Assembly (NCBI GenBank): GCA_945868435.1
Contig: CAMBLG010000001.1
Coordinates: forward strand, 248,001 to 312,000
DNA: 64,000 bases
Source: an uncultured Lachnospiraceae bacterium
Lineage (GTDB): Bacteria; Bacillota; Clostridia; Lachnospirales; Lachnospiraceae
Direction of reading: 5' to 3'
The position numbers were made by a program, and so were the translations under genes. Positions 55,166 through 64,000 of this stretch are shown in pieces. A model generated the notes under the pieces. That model saw only the letters and a program-made list of their open reading frames with translations, ran no database searches and was not told where the DNA came from. Position 1 is the first letter of the stretch; every line of letters begins with the position of its first letter.

Positions 55166-55189
55166 GAGTTCAAAAAAGGAGGATAAGAA

Positions 55190-55678
55190 ATGAAAGCAGC
55201 ACATGGTCGTGTATTTAAATTTGGGGATAATGTCGATACTGATGTAATCATTCCGGCAAGATATTTGAATTCTTCCGATCCGAAGGAGCTTGCAGCTCAT
55301 TGCATGGAAGACATCGATGCGGATTTTGTGAATAAGGTTGCAGAGGGCGATATTATCGTTGCTAATAAAAACTTTGGATGCGGTTCCTCGAGAGAGCATG
55401 CACCGATCTCCATCAAGGCAGCGGGAGTCAGCTGTGTCATTGCTGAAACGTTTGCACGCATTTTCTACCGCAATGCCATCAACATCGGGCTTCCGATCAT
55501 TGAGTGTCCGGATGCCGCTAAGGCAATTGCAGCGGGAGATGAGGTGAAGGTGGATTTCGACACCGGCGTGATCACCGATGTGACAACGAACCAGACCTAT
55601 CAGGGCCAGGCGTTCCCTCCGTTTATGCAGAAGATTATTGACTGCGAGGGACTGGTTAATTACATCAATCAGAAGTAG
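55190..55678 (+). CDS. leuD: 3-isopropylmalate dehydratase, small subunit
   Basis: A 162-residue swivel subunit partner of LeuC. Key segments are [40 protein letters not shown] and [17 protein letters not shown]. It has an AAAGGAGG ribosome site. The last 14 bases overlap the convergent AP2-domain gene on the opposite strand. Confidence 0.95.
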   Translation: MKAAHGRVFKFGDNVDTDVIIPARYLNSSDPKELAAHCMEDIDADFVNKVAEGDIIVANKNFGCGSSREHAPISIKAAGVSCVIAETFARIFYRNAINIGLPIIECPDAAKAIAAGDEVKVDFDTGVITDVTTNQTYQGQAFPPFMQKIIDCEGLVNYINQK

Positions 55679-56474
55679 TGTGGTGCATACACTGCAGATA
55701 ATCCAGATATTTTTGCGACAGCTTAATCGAGGTGTAGATATCGGCGTAGGAGCTTGCGGATAACCCGTCTATGTAGTTTTCCGGAAAGTCCTTGTCGATA
55801 CCCGCCTGATGAGCAAGGTCGACCGCTTTATTATAGGCGATGGCCGCTTTGGCAGGATCACGGTAGGTTCCAAGCGTATAGTTCCCGTTGATATGGATGC
55901 GGGCACGATAGCGGAACAGACCGTTTTTTTCGATTCGTGTGACGCCGAAATAGGGATTAATGATCTCAATATTAGAGTAGCGGAAGTCTGTAGGATCGCC
56001 GTTGACAAAGCGATAATCCCTTCCGGCAACGGCATGGCTTTTGATCCCGTAGCGGCTGTGGAGTGTCACCTGCATACCGTAGTCGTTGACATACAGATGT
56101 CCCTGACGCTGCATAATGCGATGGCTGCTGTAATAGAACAGGTCGTCGATATCAAATTTCAATTCCCGGTTGATGCCAAGATAATAACTGAAATAATTTT
56201 TGTGCAGATAGATGGGAGTTGGGATATACATCTTGTTATCCCGGAAATTAATGAGAACAACCAGCTTGTCGAAGGGAAGATAGCGGGTCAGATAGAAGGA
56301 GTCTTCGATGGAGGTATTCTGGCTGAGTAGTCCGGAAGCTGTGCGGTAGGCATGGTGAGCCGCTTCCTCGGTGGAGAAGCTTCCGAGACTGATATGTTTG
56401 TTGTTGTATGTGATGTTGGACCGGTAATAGATGGTTCCGTCCTTTTTCTTAGCGAGATATACACCTGCGAGCAT
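55665..56474 (-). CDS. Protein with two AP2-like domains around an HNH-like core
   Basis: A 269-residue protein. I use the start at 56474 ([10 protein letters not shown]), which has AAAGGAG upstream; the frame to 56534 has none. Residues 3-45 ([20 protein letters not shown], then [17 protein letters not shown]) and about 185-230 ([20 protein letters not shown], then [20 protein letters not shown]) resemble AP2 DNA-binding domains. Between them, [20 protein letters not shown] resembles the end of an HNH homing-endonuclease domain (H-x-N-G-x3-D-x-R-x-N). The catalytic His positions look replaced (GRDYR for the usual V-D-H). It may be a domesticated mobile-element protein acting as a regulator. 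It overlaps leuD convergently. Confidence 0.72.
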   Translation of the reverse strand: MLAGVYLAKKKDGTIYYRSNITYNNKHISLGSFSTEEAAHHAYRTASGLLSQNTSIEDSFYLTRYLPFDKLVVLINFRDNKMYIPTPIYLHKNYFSYYLGINRELKFDIDDLFYYSSHRIMQRQGHLYVNDYGMQVTLHSRYGIKSHAVAGRDYRFVNGDPTDFRYSNIEIINPYFGVTRIEKNGLFRYRARIHINGNYTLGTYRDPAKAAIAYNKAVDLAHQAGIDKDFPENYIDGLSASSYADIYTSIKLSQKYLDYLQCMHHTTSD

Positions 56475-56602
56475 AAAAACTCCTTTGTCTGTTGATATGC
56501 TCTGATTATAACATATCTGAAGCATTGACAGCAATCGCGTTTTTCCCTATAATGAAGAAACGAAGTTACTAATTGGATATGAATTGTGAAATGAGGATAA
56601 AA

Positions 56603-58096
56603 ATGGAATTAATGTATTCAAGCACGAGAAATGATCAGGTGAAGATGACTGCATCCCAGGCAATCCTAAAGGGATTGGCGGACGACGGCGGTCTGTTTGT
56701 TCCGGAGCGGATTCCGGCGCTTTCTGTCAGTCTGGATGAGCTGGCGAAGATGAGCTATCAAGAGACTGCTTATGTTGTGATGAAGGAGTTCTTTACCGAC
56801 TTTACAGAGGAAGAATTGAAGGATTGTATCAACAAGGCCTACGACAGCAAGTTTGATACCGAGGAGATTGCCCCCCTGGTAGAGGCAGAGGGTGCGTATT
56901 ATCTGGAATTATTCCATGGTTCGACAATCGCGTTCAAGGATATGGCTCTTTCCATTCTGCCGCATCTTCTGATCACCTCTGCGAGAAAGAACCATGTGAA
57001 GAACGATATCGTAATCCTGACAGCGACCTCCGGAGATACCGGTAAGGCTGCACTGGCCGGTTTTGCGGATGTGGAAGGAACGAAGATTATCGTATTCTAT
57101 CCGAAGAACGGTGTCAGCCCGATTCAGGAGAAGCAGATGGTAACCCAGAAGGGAGACAACACCTTTGTTGTGGGGATAAAGGGGAACTTTGATCAGGCTC
57201 AGACAGGTGTAAAGCAGATGTTTAACGATAAGGAGCTTGCTGCGCAGATGGATGCTGCAGGATATCAGTTCTCATCTGCCAATTCCATTAATATCGGACG
57301 TCTGGTTCCACAGGTGGTGTATTATGTTTATGCCTATGCCAAATTATATGCCAACGGTGTGATCGCAAAGGATGAGCTTGTAAATGTTGTGGTTCCTACC
57401 GGCAATTTCGGAAACATTCTGGCTGCTTTCTATGCAAAGAACATGGGGCTTCCGATTGGAAAACTGATTTGTGCATCCAATGAGAATAAAGTTCTTTATG
57501 ATTTCTTCAGCACCGGTACATACGACAAGAATCGTGATTTCATTCTTACAAGCTCACCGTCTATGGATATTTTGATTTCTTCCAACCTGGAGCGTTTGAT
57601 CTATCGTATTGCAGGCAATGATGCGAAGAAAAATGCAGAGCTTATGGCAAGCCTTTCCGGAAACGGTAAGTATGAGATTACCGCTGAGATGAAGGCGCAG
57701 CTGGCTGATTTCTATGGTAACTATACTAGTGAGCAGGAGACCGCGGCAGTAATTAAGAAATTGTATGAGGATACCGGGTACATTATTGATACCCATACGG
57801 CGGTTGCATCCGGCGTATATGACAAGTATAAGAAGGAAACCGGTGATACGGAAACTAAGGCGATTATTGCCAGCACCGCAAGCCCGTTCAAATTTACAAG
57901 AAGTGTTATGAATGCCATTGATGCAAAGTATGACAAGATGAGTGATTTTGAGCTTGTGGATGAGCTGTCCAAGCTTGGCAATGTTGCAGTTCCGCAGGCC
58001 ATCGAGGATATCAGAAGTGCGGCAGTGCTTCATGATACCGTCTGCGAAGTGGAAGAGATGCCGGAAGTGGTCAAGAAATTCCTGGGTGTGAAATAA
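56603..58096 (+). CDS. thrC: Threonine synthase
   Basis: A 497-residue PLP enzyme that converts phosphohomoserine to threonine. The start at 56603 has GAGG six bases upstream; the frame to 56573 is rejected. The family pattern includes LADDGGLFVPERIPAL, LELFHGSTIAFKDMALS with the PLP Lys in FKD, ATSGDTGKAALAGFADVEG and VPTGNFGNILAAFYAKNMGL. The length is typical of the E. coli/yeast-type ThrC. A terminator follows. Confidence 0.95.
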   Translation: MELMYSSTRNDQVKMTASQAILKGLADDGGLFVPERIPALSVSLDELAKMSYQETAYVVMKEFFTDFTEEELKDCINKAYDSKFDTEEIAPLVEAEGAYYLELFHGSTIAFKDMALSILPHLLITSARKNHVKNDIVILTATSGDTGKAALAGFADVEGTKIIVFYPKNGVSPIQEKQMVTQKGDNTFVVGIKGNFDQAQTGVKQMFNDKELAAQMDAAGYQFSSANSINIGRLVPQVVYYVYAYAKLYANGVIAKDELVNVVVPTGNFGNILAAFYAKNMGLPIGKLICASNENKVLYDFFSTGTYDKNRDFILTSSPSMDILISSNLERLIYRIAGNDAKKNAELMASLSGNGKYEITAEMKAQLADFYGNYTSEQETAAVIKKLYEDTGYIIDTHTAVASGVYDKYKKETGDTETKAIIASTASPFKFTRSVMNAIDAKYDKMSDFELVDELSKLGNVAVPQAIEDIRSAAVLHDTVCEVEEMPEVVKKFLGVK

Positions 58097-58140
58097 AATC
58101 ACTATGGTGACGAATCGAGCCACCTTACGAATAAGAGAGA

Positions 58141-58173
58141 AAAGAGGAGGGATGTATTTCCCTCCTCTTTGTA
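58141..58173. terminator. Bidirectional terminator between thrC and the CheX-like gene
   Basis: aaagaggaggga pairs perfectly with tccctcctcttt around a 6-base loop. The A-rich upstream flank gives a T-run for the convergent minus-strand gene. Confidence 0.85.
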
Positions 58174-58187
58174 GTTATGTAGTATAT

Positions 58188-59078
58188 TCAGTTTTTGATA
58201 ATCTCCATAAGAAAATGTACCATTCCGAATGTATAGAGAATCGGAATATGGTAAGTGGTGCGTTCGAAGCTGATAATCGGTTCATTGACATGCTCCGGTG
58301 CACCGATGGTAAGCTCGGTAGAAGAGTCGTTGGAAACATTGACGATGAACAGCCCGTTCTGCAGATTCAGAAAATCTTCCAGGGAAGCCTGTACATATTC
58401 ATCATATTCTTCAAACTGATCTTCCACATAGCGGCTTGCAAATTCAATTGCGGTCTCTTCACTCATGCTGAGATAAGAGATAATGGAGTATTCTCCGAAA
58501 ACCTGCTGCTTGACACAGCACTCCGGCGGAAACTCTTTGATTTCCTCAATCGTAATCGGTGTATAATCATCTCCAACAAAGCGAACAAAATTGTTGAATA
58601 GAAGCTCGATAAACATGCGTCCATTGCGAGACATCGGAGTCTCAGATGTAATTAAGAAATTCTCAAAGAGGCGGGAGATTGCTTCCTGACTTTCGATGAT
58701 CATATCCAGATCCATCATCTCATTTTGAGAACGATAGTCAGCTAAAATATTTTCAAAATCTGAATTTGTAAGGATTCCGTCATCCAAAAGAACCTGTCCT
58801 AACAGAAGAAAATCCGGACTCTGCGCTTTTAATAGCTCAATTACCTGATCGTTTGTCAGATATCCGAGTTCGATGGCAAGTTCGCCGAATTTGCGATCCT
58901 CGTGGGTCTGATGAATAATAATATCATCAACCTCGGATGCGGTCATATATCCGGCATGGATGGCAAGCGTCCCAAGCTTCATGTGCTTAGTCCCTTGACG
59001 GCGCATGGCGGAAAAGAGCTGTTCCTGTGTAATATATCCATTAGAAATTAAGTAATTACCAAAAAATTGTGTATACAT
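58188..59078 (-). CDS. CheX-like chemotaxis protein with GspE-N-type repeats
   Basis: A 296-residue protein. Its first 115 residues contain repeats like those at the N-terminus of GspE/PilB ATPases (NYLISNGYITQEQLFSAMRR, then LGTLAIHAGYMTASEVDDII, LAIELGYLTNDQVIELLKAQ, and VLLDDGILTNSDFENILADY). The C-terminal half resembles the CheC/CheX/FliY phosphatase fold (SMSEETAIEFASRYVEDQFE, then LEDFLNLQNGLFIVNVSN). It lies three bases after a CheY-like gene, so it probably interacts with or dephosphorylates that response regulator. A link to pilus motility is suggested by the GspE-N part. Confidence 0.72.
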   Translation of the reverse strand: MYTQFFGNYLISNGYITQEQLFSAMRRQGTKHMKLGTLAIHAGYMTASEVDDIIIHQTHEDRKFGELAIELGYLTNDQVIELLKAQSPDFLLLGQVLLDDGILTNSDFENILADYRSQNEMMDLDMIIESQEAISRLFENFLITSETPMSRNGRMFIELLFNNFVRFVGDDYTPITIEEIKEFPPECCVKQQVFGEYSIISYLSMSEETAIEFASRYVEDQFEEYDEYVQASLEDFLNLQNGLFIVNVSNDSSTELTIGAPEHVNEPIISFERTTYHIPILYTFGMVHFLMEIIKN

Positions 59079-59081
59079 AGA

Positions 59082-59459
59082 TTATCTCCCTTCCAGGAAA
59101 TTATTTACAATGTTTAGAATCTGAGTCCGGTCAATCGGCTTTTGTACAAAATCTTTAGCTCCGGATTCCAGTGCGGATTTGAGCTGGGATTGTGTACCGA
59201 CAGAAGATGCTATGATAATGCATGCATCGGGATCGTAATCCATGATCTCTTTGATTGCCATATTGCCATCTTTTTTCGGCATTACAATGTCAAGAAAAAC
59301 CATGTCAGGTTTGGTCTCTTTGTATCGATCAATGGCACTCTGACCATCCGTGGCTTCGATAAAGACAGGAGAGCCGAGAGTAGAGATAATATCTTTGATC
59401 TGTTTTCTTGCCAAAATAGAATCATCGCTGATTAAGATTTTCATTTCATTGATATTCAT
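59082..59459 (-). CDS. CheY-like single-domain response regulator
   Basis: A 125-residue receiver. It has the acidic pair in ILISDDSILARKQIKDIIST, the phosphoacceptor Asp in MVFLDIVMPKKDG, the switch Thr/Ser position in IIASSVGTQ, and K in DFVQKPIDRTQ. An AAGGAGCG ribosome site precedes the ATG. The CheX-like gene follows after three bases; the pair is a self-contained signalling unit. Confidence 0.92.
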   Translation of the reverse strand: MNINEMKILISDDSILARKQIKDIISTLGSPVFIEATDGQSAIDRYKETKPDMVFLDIVMPKKDGNMAIKEIMDYDPDACIIIASSVGTQSQLKSALESGAKDFVQKPIDRTQILNIVNNFLEGR

Positions 59460-59642
59460 ATGCTACCGCTCCTTCGTTCTAAATTAGTATTATTGTACTA
59501 TAAATTATGGTATTTAGCAATGTTTTTTGTGACAATATTCGTTATATATTTTGTGGGGATTTCTTTCCATATACGATATGTGAGAGGAAGGCTTTTCCCA
59601 AAATATTTTTCCAAAAATGTTATAAAAAATGAGAGAAATTGA

Positions 59643-59670
59643 TTGACAAAAAAATAACATAGTGTATGAT
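59643..59670 (+). promoter_or_regulatory. pckA promoter
   Basis: TTGACA (59643-59648), 16 bases, TATGAT (59665-59670). It lies about 80 bases before the pckA ATG. The rest of the 292-base gap is AT-rich and holds no gene I can support. Confidence 0.75.
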
Positions 59671-59751
59671 ATTTATGGATAATATAGTATTCTTAGATTG
59701 CTTATTCAGCAACTGTATTCACATTATGAAAGAAAAGAGGTTAAAAGTAAG

Positions 59752-61356
59752 ATGGCAGAAATCAATTTAAGCAAGTATGGAATTACCGGAACTACCGAAA
59801 TTGTGTACAATCCTTCTTATGAACTTTTATTCGAAGAAGAGACAAAGTCTGATCTCGAGGGATATGAGAAGGGACAGGAGAGTGAGCTTGGTGCAGTCAA
59901 TGTTATGACTGGTATTTATACCGGACGTTCTCCAAAAGATAAGTTTATCGTTATGGATGAGAATTCAAAAGACACTGTATGGTGGACTTCTGATGAATAT
60001 CCGAATGATAACCATCCAGCTACACAGGAAGCTTGGAATTCTGTAAAGGATATTGCTTTAAAGGAGCTCTCTAATAAGAAGCTTTATGTTGTAGATGCAT
60101 TCTGTGGTGCAAACCATGATACGCGTATGGCTATCCGTTTTATCGTTGAGGTAGCATGGCAGGCACACTTCGTAAAGAACATGTTTATTCAGCCTTCTGA
60201 GGAAGAACTGAAGAATTTCGAGCCGGATTTCGTTGTTTATAATGCTTCTAAGGCAAAGGTAGAGAATTATAAGGAGTTAGGTCTGAATTCTGAGACTGCT
60301 GTTATGTTCAATATTACAAGCCGTGAGCAGGTTATTGTGAATACATGGTACGGCGGTGAGATGAAGAAGGGTATGTTCTCTATGATGAACTACTATCTGC
60401 CGCTTAAGGGTATTGCTTCTATGCACTGCTCTGCAAACACAGATATGAACGGTGAGAACACTGCAATCTTTTTCGGTCTTTCCGGAACAGGTAAGACAAC
60501 ACTTTCTACAGATCCAAAGCGTCTTCTTATCGGTGATGACGAGCATGGCTGGGATGATAACGGTGTGTTCAACTTCGAGGGTGGATGCTACGCAAAGGTT
60601 ATCAACCTTGATAAGGATTCTGAGCCGGATATCTACAATGCGATTAAGCGTAACGCTCTTCTTGAGAACGTAACCTTAGATGCAGAAGGCAAGATTGATT
60701 TCGATGATAAGAGCGTTACAGAGAATACACGTGTATCTTATCCGATCGATCATATTCAGAATATTGTTCGCCCTGTTTCTGCAGCACCTGCAGCAAAGAA
60801 TGTAATCTTCCTGTCAGCAGATGCGTTTGGAGTACTTCCACCGGTATCTATTCTGACACCGGAGCAGACAAAGTACTATTTCCTTTCTGGTTTCACTGCA
60901 AAGCTTGCCGGAACCGAGCGTGGTATTACAGAGCCGACACCTACCTTCTCTGCTTGCTTCGGACAGGCATTCTTAGAGTTGCATCCGACCAAGTATGCAG
61001 AAGAGCTTGTTAAGAAGATGGAGATCAGCGGAGCGAAGGCTTACCTGGTTAATACCGGATGGAATGGTACAGGAAAGCGTATTTCCATTAAGGATACACG
61101 TGGTATCATCGATGCAATCTTAAATGGTGATATCGCAAATGCACCGACCAAGAAGATTCCATATTTCAACTTTGAAGTTCCGACAGAGCTTACAGGTGTT
61201 GATACCGGAATTCTGGATCCTCGTGATACTTATGCAGATGCTTCTGAGTGGGAGACAAAGGCAAAGGATCTTGCACAGAGATTTATTAAGAATTTCGCAA
61301 AGTACGAAGGAAACGATGCTGGAAAGGCATTAGTAGCAGCAGGACCTCAGTTATAA
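59752..61356 (+). CDS. pckA: Phosphoenolpyruvate carboxykinase (ATP)
   Basis: A 534-residue enzyme that interconverts oxaloacetate and PEP with ATP. The start at 59752 ([10 protein letters not shown]) is preferred to the frame opening at 59698. The signatures [35 protein letters not shown] (kinase-1a P-loop) and [20 protein letters not shown] (metal site) are present, as is the C-terminal [20 protein letters not shown]. Biased codons suggest high expression. In fermenting gut anaerobes it often works in the direction of PEP carboxylation to succinate, though direction cannot be told here. Confidence 0.97.
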   Translation: MAEINLSKYGITGTTEIVYNPSYELLFEEETKSDLEGYEKGQESELGAVNVMTGIYTGRSPKDKFIVMDENSKDTVWWTSDEYPNDNHPATQEAWNSVKDIALKELSNKKLYVVDAFCGANHDTRMAIRFIVEVAWQAHFVKNMFIQPSEEELKNFEPDFVVYNASKAKVENYKELGLNSETAVMFNITSREQVIVNTWYGGEMKKGMFSMMNYYLPLKGIASMHCSANTDMNGENTAIFFGLSGTGKTTLSTDPKRLLIGDDEHGWDDNGVFNFEGGCYAKVINLDKDSEPDIYNAIKRNALLENVTLDAEGKIDFDDKSVTENTRVSYPIDHIQNIVRPVSAAPAAKNVIFLSADAFGVLPPVSILTPEQTKYYFLSGFTAKLAGTERGITEPTPTFSACFGQAFLELHPTKYAEELVKKMEISGAKAYLVNTGWNGTGKRISIKDTRGIIDAILNGDIANAPTKKIPYFNFEVPTELTGVDTGILDPRDTYADASEWETKAKDLAQRFIKNFAKYEGNDAGKALVAAGPQL

Positions 61357-61373
61357 GATCATATAAGGTCAAA

Positions 61374-61408
61374 ATCTCCAATCACAATGTGTGGTTGGAG
61401 ATTTTTTT
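61374..61408 (+). terminator. Terminator after pckA
   Basis: A 13-bp stem (atctccaatcaca with tgtggttggagat, one G-T) with a short loop is followed by seven T. Confidence 0.87.
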
Positions 61409-61470
61409 CTGGAAAAAAGTACATAGAATTAAAGGTTGAAATTGTACACATATTAAAGTATAATAAAGGT

Positions 61471-61690
61471 AACAAAAGATAGAACAGCACGTAAAAGATG
61501 AATGTACATGAGCCTGGGATGTTCGACCATCCTACTATTTAGAACCTACATTTACTTTGAACGGGATTCCTATATGACTTGCTGGATGTCAGGCCGCCTC
61601 GTATCAGTGGAAGGCAGAAGGTAAGCTGCGGTCACCCACCTAGCTGTGGCTAGGAGTCTAAATTGTAGGAACCGGCACCTTGGGTTTTTG
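61471..61690 (+). ncRNA. ssrS: Probable 6S RNA (SsrS)
   Basis: A strong promoter (TTGAAA 61436-61441, 17 bases, TATAAT 61459-61464) points to a transcript starting near 61471. The sequence contains features I associate with clostridial 6S RNAs: gaacctacatttactttgaa and cgggatt on the 5' side; cccacctagc with a hairpin cctagc-tgtg-gctagg on the 3' side; aaattgtagg pairing with cctacattt; and an end ggcaccttgggttttt with T-run. These make one long stem with a central bubble. No open frame is convincing. Exact ends are approximate; another structured RNA such as a raiA-type RNA is the main alternative. Confidence 0.65.
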
Positions 61691-61744
61691 TCTAAAGATA
61701 AATAATTGTAGAGCACAGAAGAATTGCATAAGTACAAATGACAA

Positions 61745-61778
61745 AGGGAGCTGCGTGAAGTGGCTCCCTGATTTTATT
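61745..61778 (+). terminator. Terminator between the ncRNA and the SpoIID-family gene
   Basis: The stem agggagc..gctccct is followed by gattttattt. It lies about 80 bases before the next start. Confidence 0.7.
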
Positions 61779-61849
61779 TCATATAGGCTCCTGTTGTGAT
61801 GAACAATTGTGACAGTGAGAAATATGCTCTTGAAGGAGACTTATTATCT

Positions 61850-63559
61850 ATGAGATTGAAATACAAGAGACAGGAATATTTCAAATGGATCATGACGGCT
61901 GTTTTGGTATTGCTTGTCTGTGCTGCGATGGTGTTTCTGATTGCGGGCACCAGGCGTTGGAATCAGGCTTCCATAACAGATGATACACAGGCAGGGGAAG
62001 AAATGCAGTTGGAGGGAACTTTGGCTAATGCATATATTGTATCCTGTGGGAAGGATCATATCCTTGTTCATTATCAGGGAATGGATTATACATTTTCGGG
62101 CACATTGGAAACGGACTATACCGGTGTGGCGGATCTGGAAGTAGCGCATGGGCAGATTCAGTGCGTTTATGCCAAGGTATCCGGAATAGAGGGGATGTTG
62201 AATCGCTATACCGAGGAGATTGTTCAGGTAAGTGGATATGGGGAGCTGTCCTATGACGGAGAACTGCCGGTATATGTTCTGCAGAATGAGTCTTTTGTGG
62301 GGGAGAAGAAGCTGTCGGATCTGGTGATCGGAGCATCTGATGTGCGTCTTGTGGTTGCGGAAGGAAAAGCCTGTGCGCTGATCCAGTATCGGCAGGAAAA
62401 TTTTGAAAATATTCGGGTGCTGATCAAAAATAAAGATGACATTACGTATTCCAAGCTGTATTTGACCAGTGATAAAGCCTATACTGTTGGAAGTACAAAG
62501 ATAAAGGCAAAGAAGGTGACGGATATTGCCAAATTGTTGGGGGATGCAAAGGAGGGAGAGGAAGTACTTATTTCCTCCGGCCGGGGAATGCTCTATCTGT
62601 GTGACAAGAAAGGAACGTATCAGACAAAAGGATATGAGGGAGATTTTCTGGTGACCCGGAAAGGGGATGGATATGTTCTGGTCAATGAACTTCCCATTGA
62701 AACCTATCTGCGATATGTGCTGCCATCGGAGATGCCCACCTATTTCTCTTACGAGGCCCTGAAGGCTCAGGCGGTCTGTGCCCGAACCTTTGCCTATAAA
62801 CAGATGCGTCAAAATGCATATGCGGAATATGGTGCCAATCTGGACGACAGCACTGCATATCAGGTGTATCATGCTTCTTCCACCTACGAGGTGACGGATC
62901 AGGCTGTAAGGGACACGGAGGGGATAGTCATCACAAAGGATGGCGCATTGATCGATTGTTATTATTATTCCACCAGTCCGGGCTATTCCGAGAATCTGGA
63001 GGTGTGGGATACCAGGTCACCGGAGTATTTGCAGGCGGAAAACCATACGAAGGAGAAAACCATAGATTTGTCAAAAAAGAAGGCGTTTCATGCATTTATC
63101 AACAGAGAACCGGATTCCTATGATGTGAAATCGCCCTATTACCGCTGGTCTGCAACCATTTCCGCAGATCTTGGTATGGATGCGGAGTACGGAAGGCTCG
63201 AGAAGATTACAGTGAACGATCGCAGTGCTTCCGGTTATGTGTTGTCCCTCACCGTTACGTTTGAGCATGGAGAACGAACCTACGAGAAGGAAAATGAAAT
63301 ACGTTTCGCCCTTGGTAAATACGTGAAGTCGGTGACGTTGTCGGATGGAAGTACACGTTCGGTTCCGGGATCTGTTCCCAGTGCCTGTTTTGAAGTGATA
63401 AGCCAGAAGGATGGCGTGATTGAGTTGAAGGGCGGAGGCTTTGGACATGGCATCGGTATGAGCCAGTACGGCGCAGATGCTATGGGGAGCGAGGGCAAAA
63501 GCTGGCAGGAGATTATTGCTTTTTACTATAAGGATACGGAGCTTGTCAGCGCCCAATAG
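61850..63559 (+). CDS. SpoIID/LytB-domain membrane protein
   Basis: A 569-residue protein. The ATG at 61850 has AAGGAG 11 bases upstream; a longer frame to 61796 has no site. A basic head is followed by one transmembrane helix (about residues 10-37, WIMTAVLVLLVCAAMVFLIA). The C-terminal SpoIID/LytB domain has NELPIETYLRYVLPSEMPTY, SYEALKAQAVCARTFAYKQM, YYYSTSPGYSENLEVW and GGGFGHGIGMSQYGADAMGS. In the family SpoIID is a lytic transglycosylase acting on denuded glycan during spore engulfment. The N-terminal region (about 40-270) is longer than in SpoIID itself, so it is a paralogue rather than the engulfment protein with certainty. Confidence 0.88.
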   Translation: MRLKYKRQEYFKWIMTAVLVLLVCAAMVFLIAGTRRWNQASITDDTQAGEEMQLEGTLANAYIVSCGKDHILVHYQGMDYTFSGTLETDYTGVADLEVAHGQIQCVYAKVSGIEGMLNRYTEEIVQVSGYGELSYDGELPVYVLQNESFVGEKKLSDLVIGASDVRLVVAEGKACALIQYRQENFENIRVLIKNKDDITYSKLYLTSDKAYTVGSTKIKAKKVTDIAKLLGDAKEGEEVLISSGRGMLYLCDKKGTYQTKGYEGDFLVTRKGDGYVLVNELPIETYLRYVLPSEMPTYFSYEALKAQAVCARTFAYKQMRQNAYAEYGANLDDSTAYQVYHASSTYEVTDQAVRDTEGIVITKDGALIDCYYYSTSPGYSENLEVWDTRSPEYLQAENHTKEKTIDLSKKKAFHAFINREPDSYDVKSPYYRWSATISADLGMDAEYGRLEKITVNDRSASGYVLSLTVTFEHGERTYEKENEIRFALGKYVKSVTLSDGSTRSVPGSVPSACFEVISQKDGVIELKGGGFGHGIGMSQYGADAMGSEGKSWQEIIAFYYKDTELVSAQ

Positions 63560-63674
63560 CTGCAAGAATAAAACATTCGGGAGTCTCAGTAAGAATTTGT
63601 TTGCAAAATAGAATGACCTGTGTTACAATAGCACATGTGTAAAAAGCGTTGAATGTGTTCAGTAGTGCTCAATA

Positions 63675-63910
63675 CACTTACAGAGAGAGGAAGTCATCGG
63701 CTGTAAGCTTCCTTAAGTTCAGGTTGAAGCGCGAATTTCCCACAGGAGCTGCACGGAGGAACCGGTGTCAGAATAAGCGGCACATCAGTAGTTCGTGACG
63801 GAGGCTGCACGTTAAGCAGAAATGAGAGTCCACAGTTGTGGGAATCAGGGTGGTAACGCGGAAAAGATTTTCGTCCCTTGCGATATTTGTCATATCGCAA
63901 GGGATTTTTT
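63675..63910 (+). promoter_or_regulatory. T-box leader with terminator
   Basis: The T-box sequence AGGGTGGTAACGCGG (63847-63861) is clear. It is followed by a strong terminator (tcccttgcgatat with atatcgcaaggga, then six T). The 5' part (from about gagagaggaagtc) would form Stem I. The specifier codon cannot be assigned with confidence by eye. Uncharged tRNA would favour the antiterminator and expression of the gene starting at 63990, probably an aminoacyl-tRNA synthetase or amino-acid gene. Confidence 0.93.
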
Positions 63911-63989
63911 GTGTTAGAGATGCTTTGCCACCACAAGATATAGTAAAATGGTACTAATTTTGAAAGAAAAGATCGAAAAGGAGAAAACC

Positions 63990-64000
63990 ATGAAAGAAAA
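63990..64000 (+). CDS. Start of a T-box-controlled gene, cut by the window edge
   Basis: ATG at 63990 is preceded by AAAAGGAG at good spacing. Only Met-Lys-Glu is visible, so identity cannot be given. The T-box leader upstream suggests an aminoacyl-tRNA synthetase or amino-acid transport or synthesis gene. Confidence 0.6.

Overview
The window looks like a chromosomal segment from a spore-forming anaerobic member of the Clostridia, most probably Lachnospiraceae. The reasons are moderate G+C, strong AGGAGG-type ribosome sites, Spo0A and a SpoIID-family protein, an ATP-type PEP carboxykinase, a GGGtGRT/NifU-like pair, families I associate with Lachnospiraceae (DUF5688, DUF6062, DUF5057-like), a T-box leader and a probable 6S RNA. 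The genus cannot be fixed from the sequence alone. All family names come from motif recognition, not from searches.

Region 1 (1-13.8 kb) is the 3' part of a type IV pilus operon: the end of pilC, a major pilin, a prepilin peptidase, a PilM-PilN fusion, a PilO-like protein, four minor prepilin-type proteins, and a 1502-residue secreted protein (DUF5057-like) as the last gene. It ends at a clear terminator.

Region 2 (13.9-21 kb) holds two Rpn/PD-(D/E)XK nuclease-transposase genes. Each sits between a homologous promoter module and a 243-bp downstream repeat. The repeat has an identical 178-bp core, imperfect terminal inverted repeats and internal hairpins. A third, diverged promoter module drives a large hybrid histidine kinase. 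Spo0A follows, with a 0A-box upstream.

Region 3 (21-32.7 kb) has glycogen synthase, a DUF5688 protein, and a divergently oriented XRE-cupin regulator with a spermidine/putrescine ABC operon (potABCD). tRNA-Thr(CGU), a small membrane protein, an HD-domain protein, QueH, argininosuccinate lyase and aspartate-semialdehyde dehydrogenase follow.

Region 4 (32.8-45.8 kb) has an AAA-type ATPase with a degenerate P-loop, topoisomerase III with five tandem zinc-ribbon repeats, a beta-helix acyltransferase-like protein, the NifU-like/GGGtGRT pair, a small-protein/GNAT pair, two colliding gene remnants, a zinc-ribbon membrane protein, a putative sensory [FeFe]-hydrogenase fused to a methyl-accepting signalling domain, and a secreted cohesin-dockerin protein.

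Region 5 (45.8-64 kb) is mostly amino-acid biosynthesis and housekeeping: ilvN-ilvC, an EAL phosphodiesterase, leuS, DUF6062 and LysR genes divergent from leuCD, an AP2/HNH-like protein, thrC, a CheX-like/CheY pair, pckA, the 6S RNA candidate, a SpoIID/LytB protein, and a T-box leader for a gene that runs off the right edge. Branched-chain and aspartate-family synthesis is spread over several operons here (asd, thrC, ilvNC, leuCD); ilvB, leuA and leuB are not in the window.
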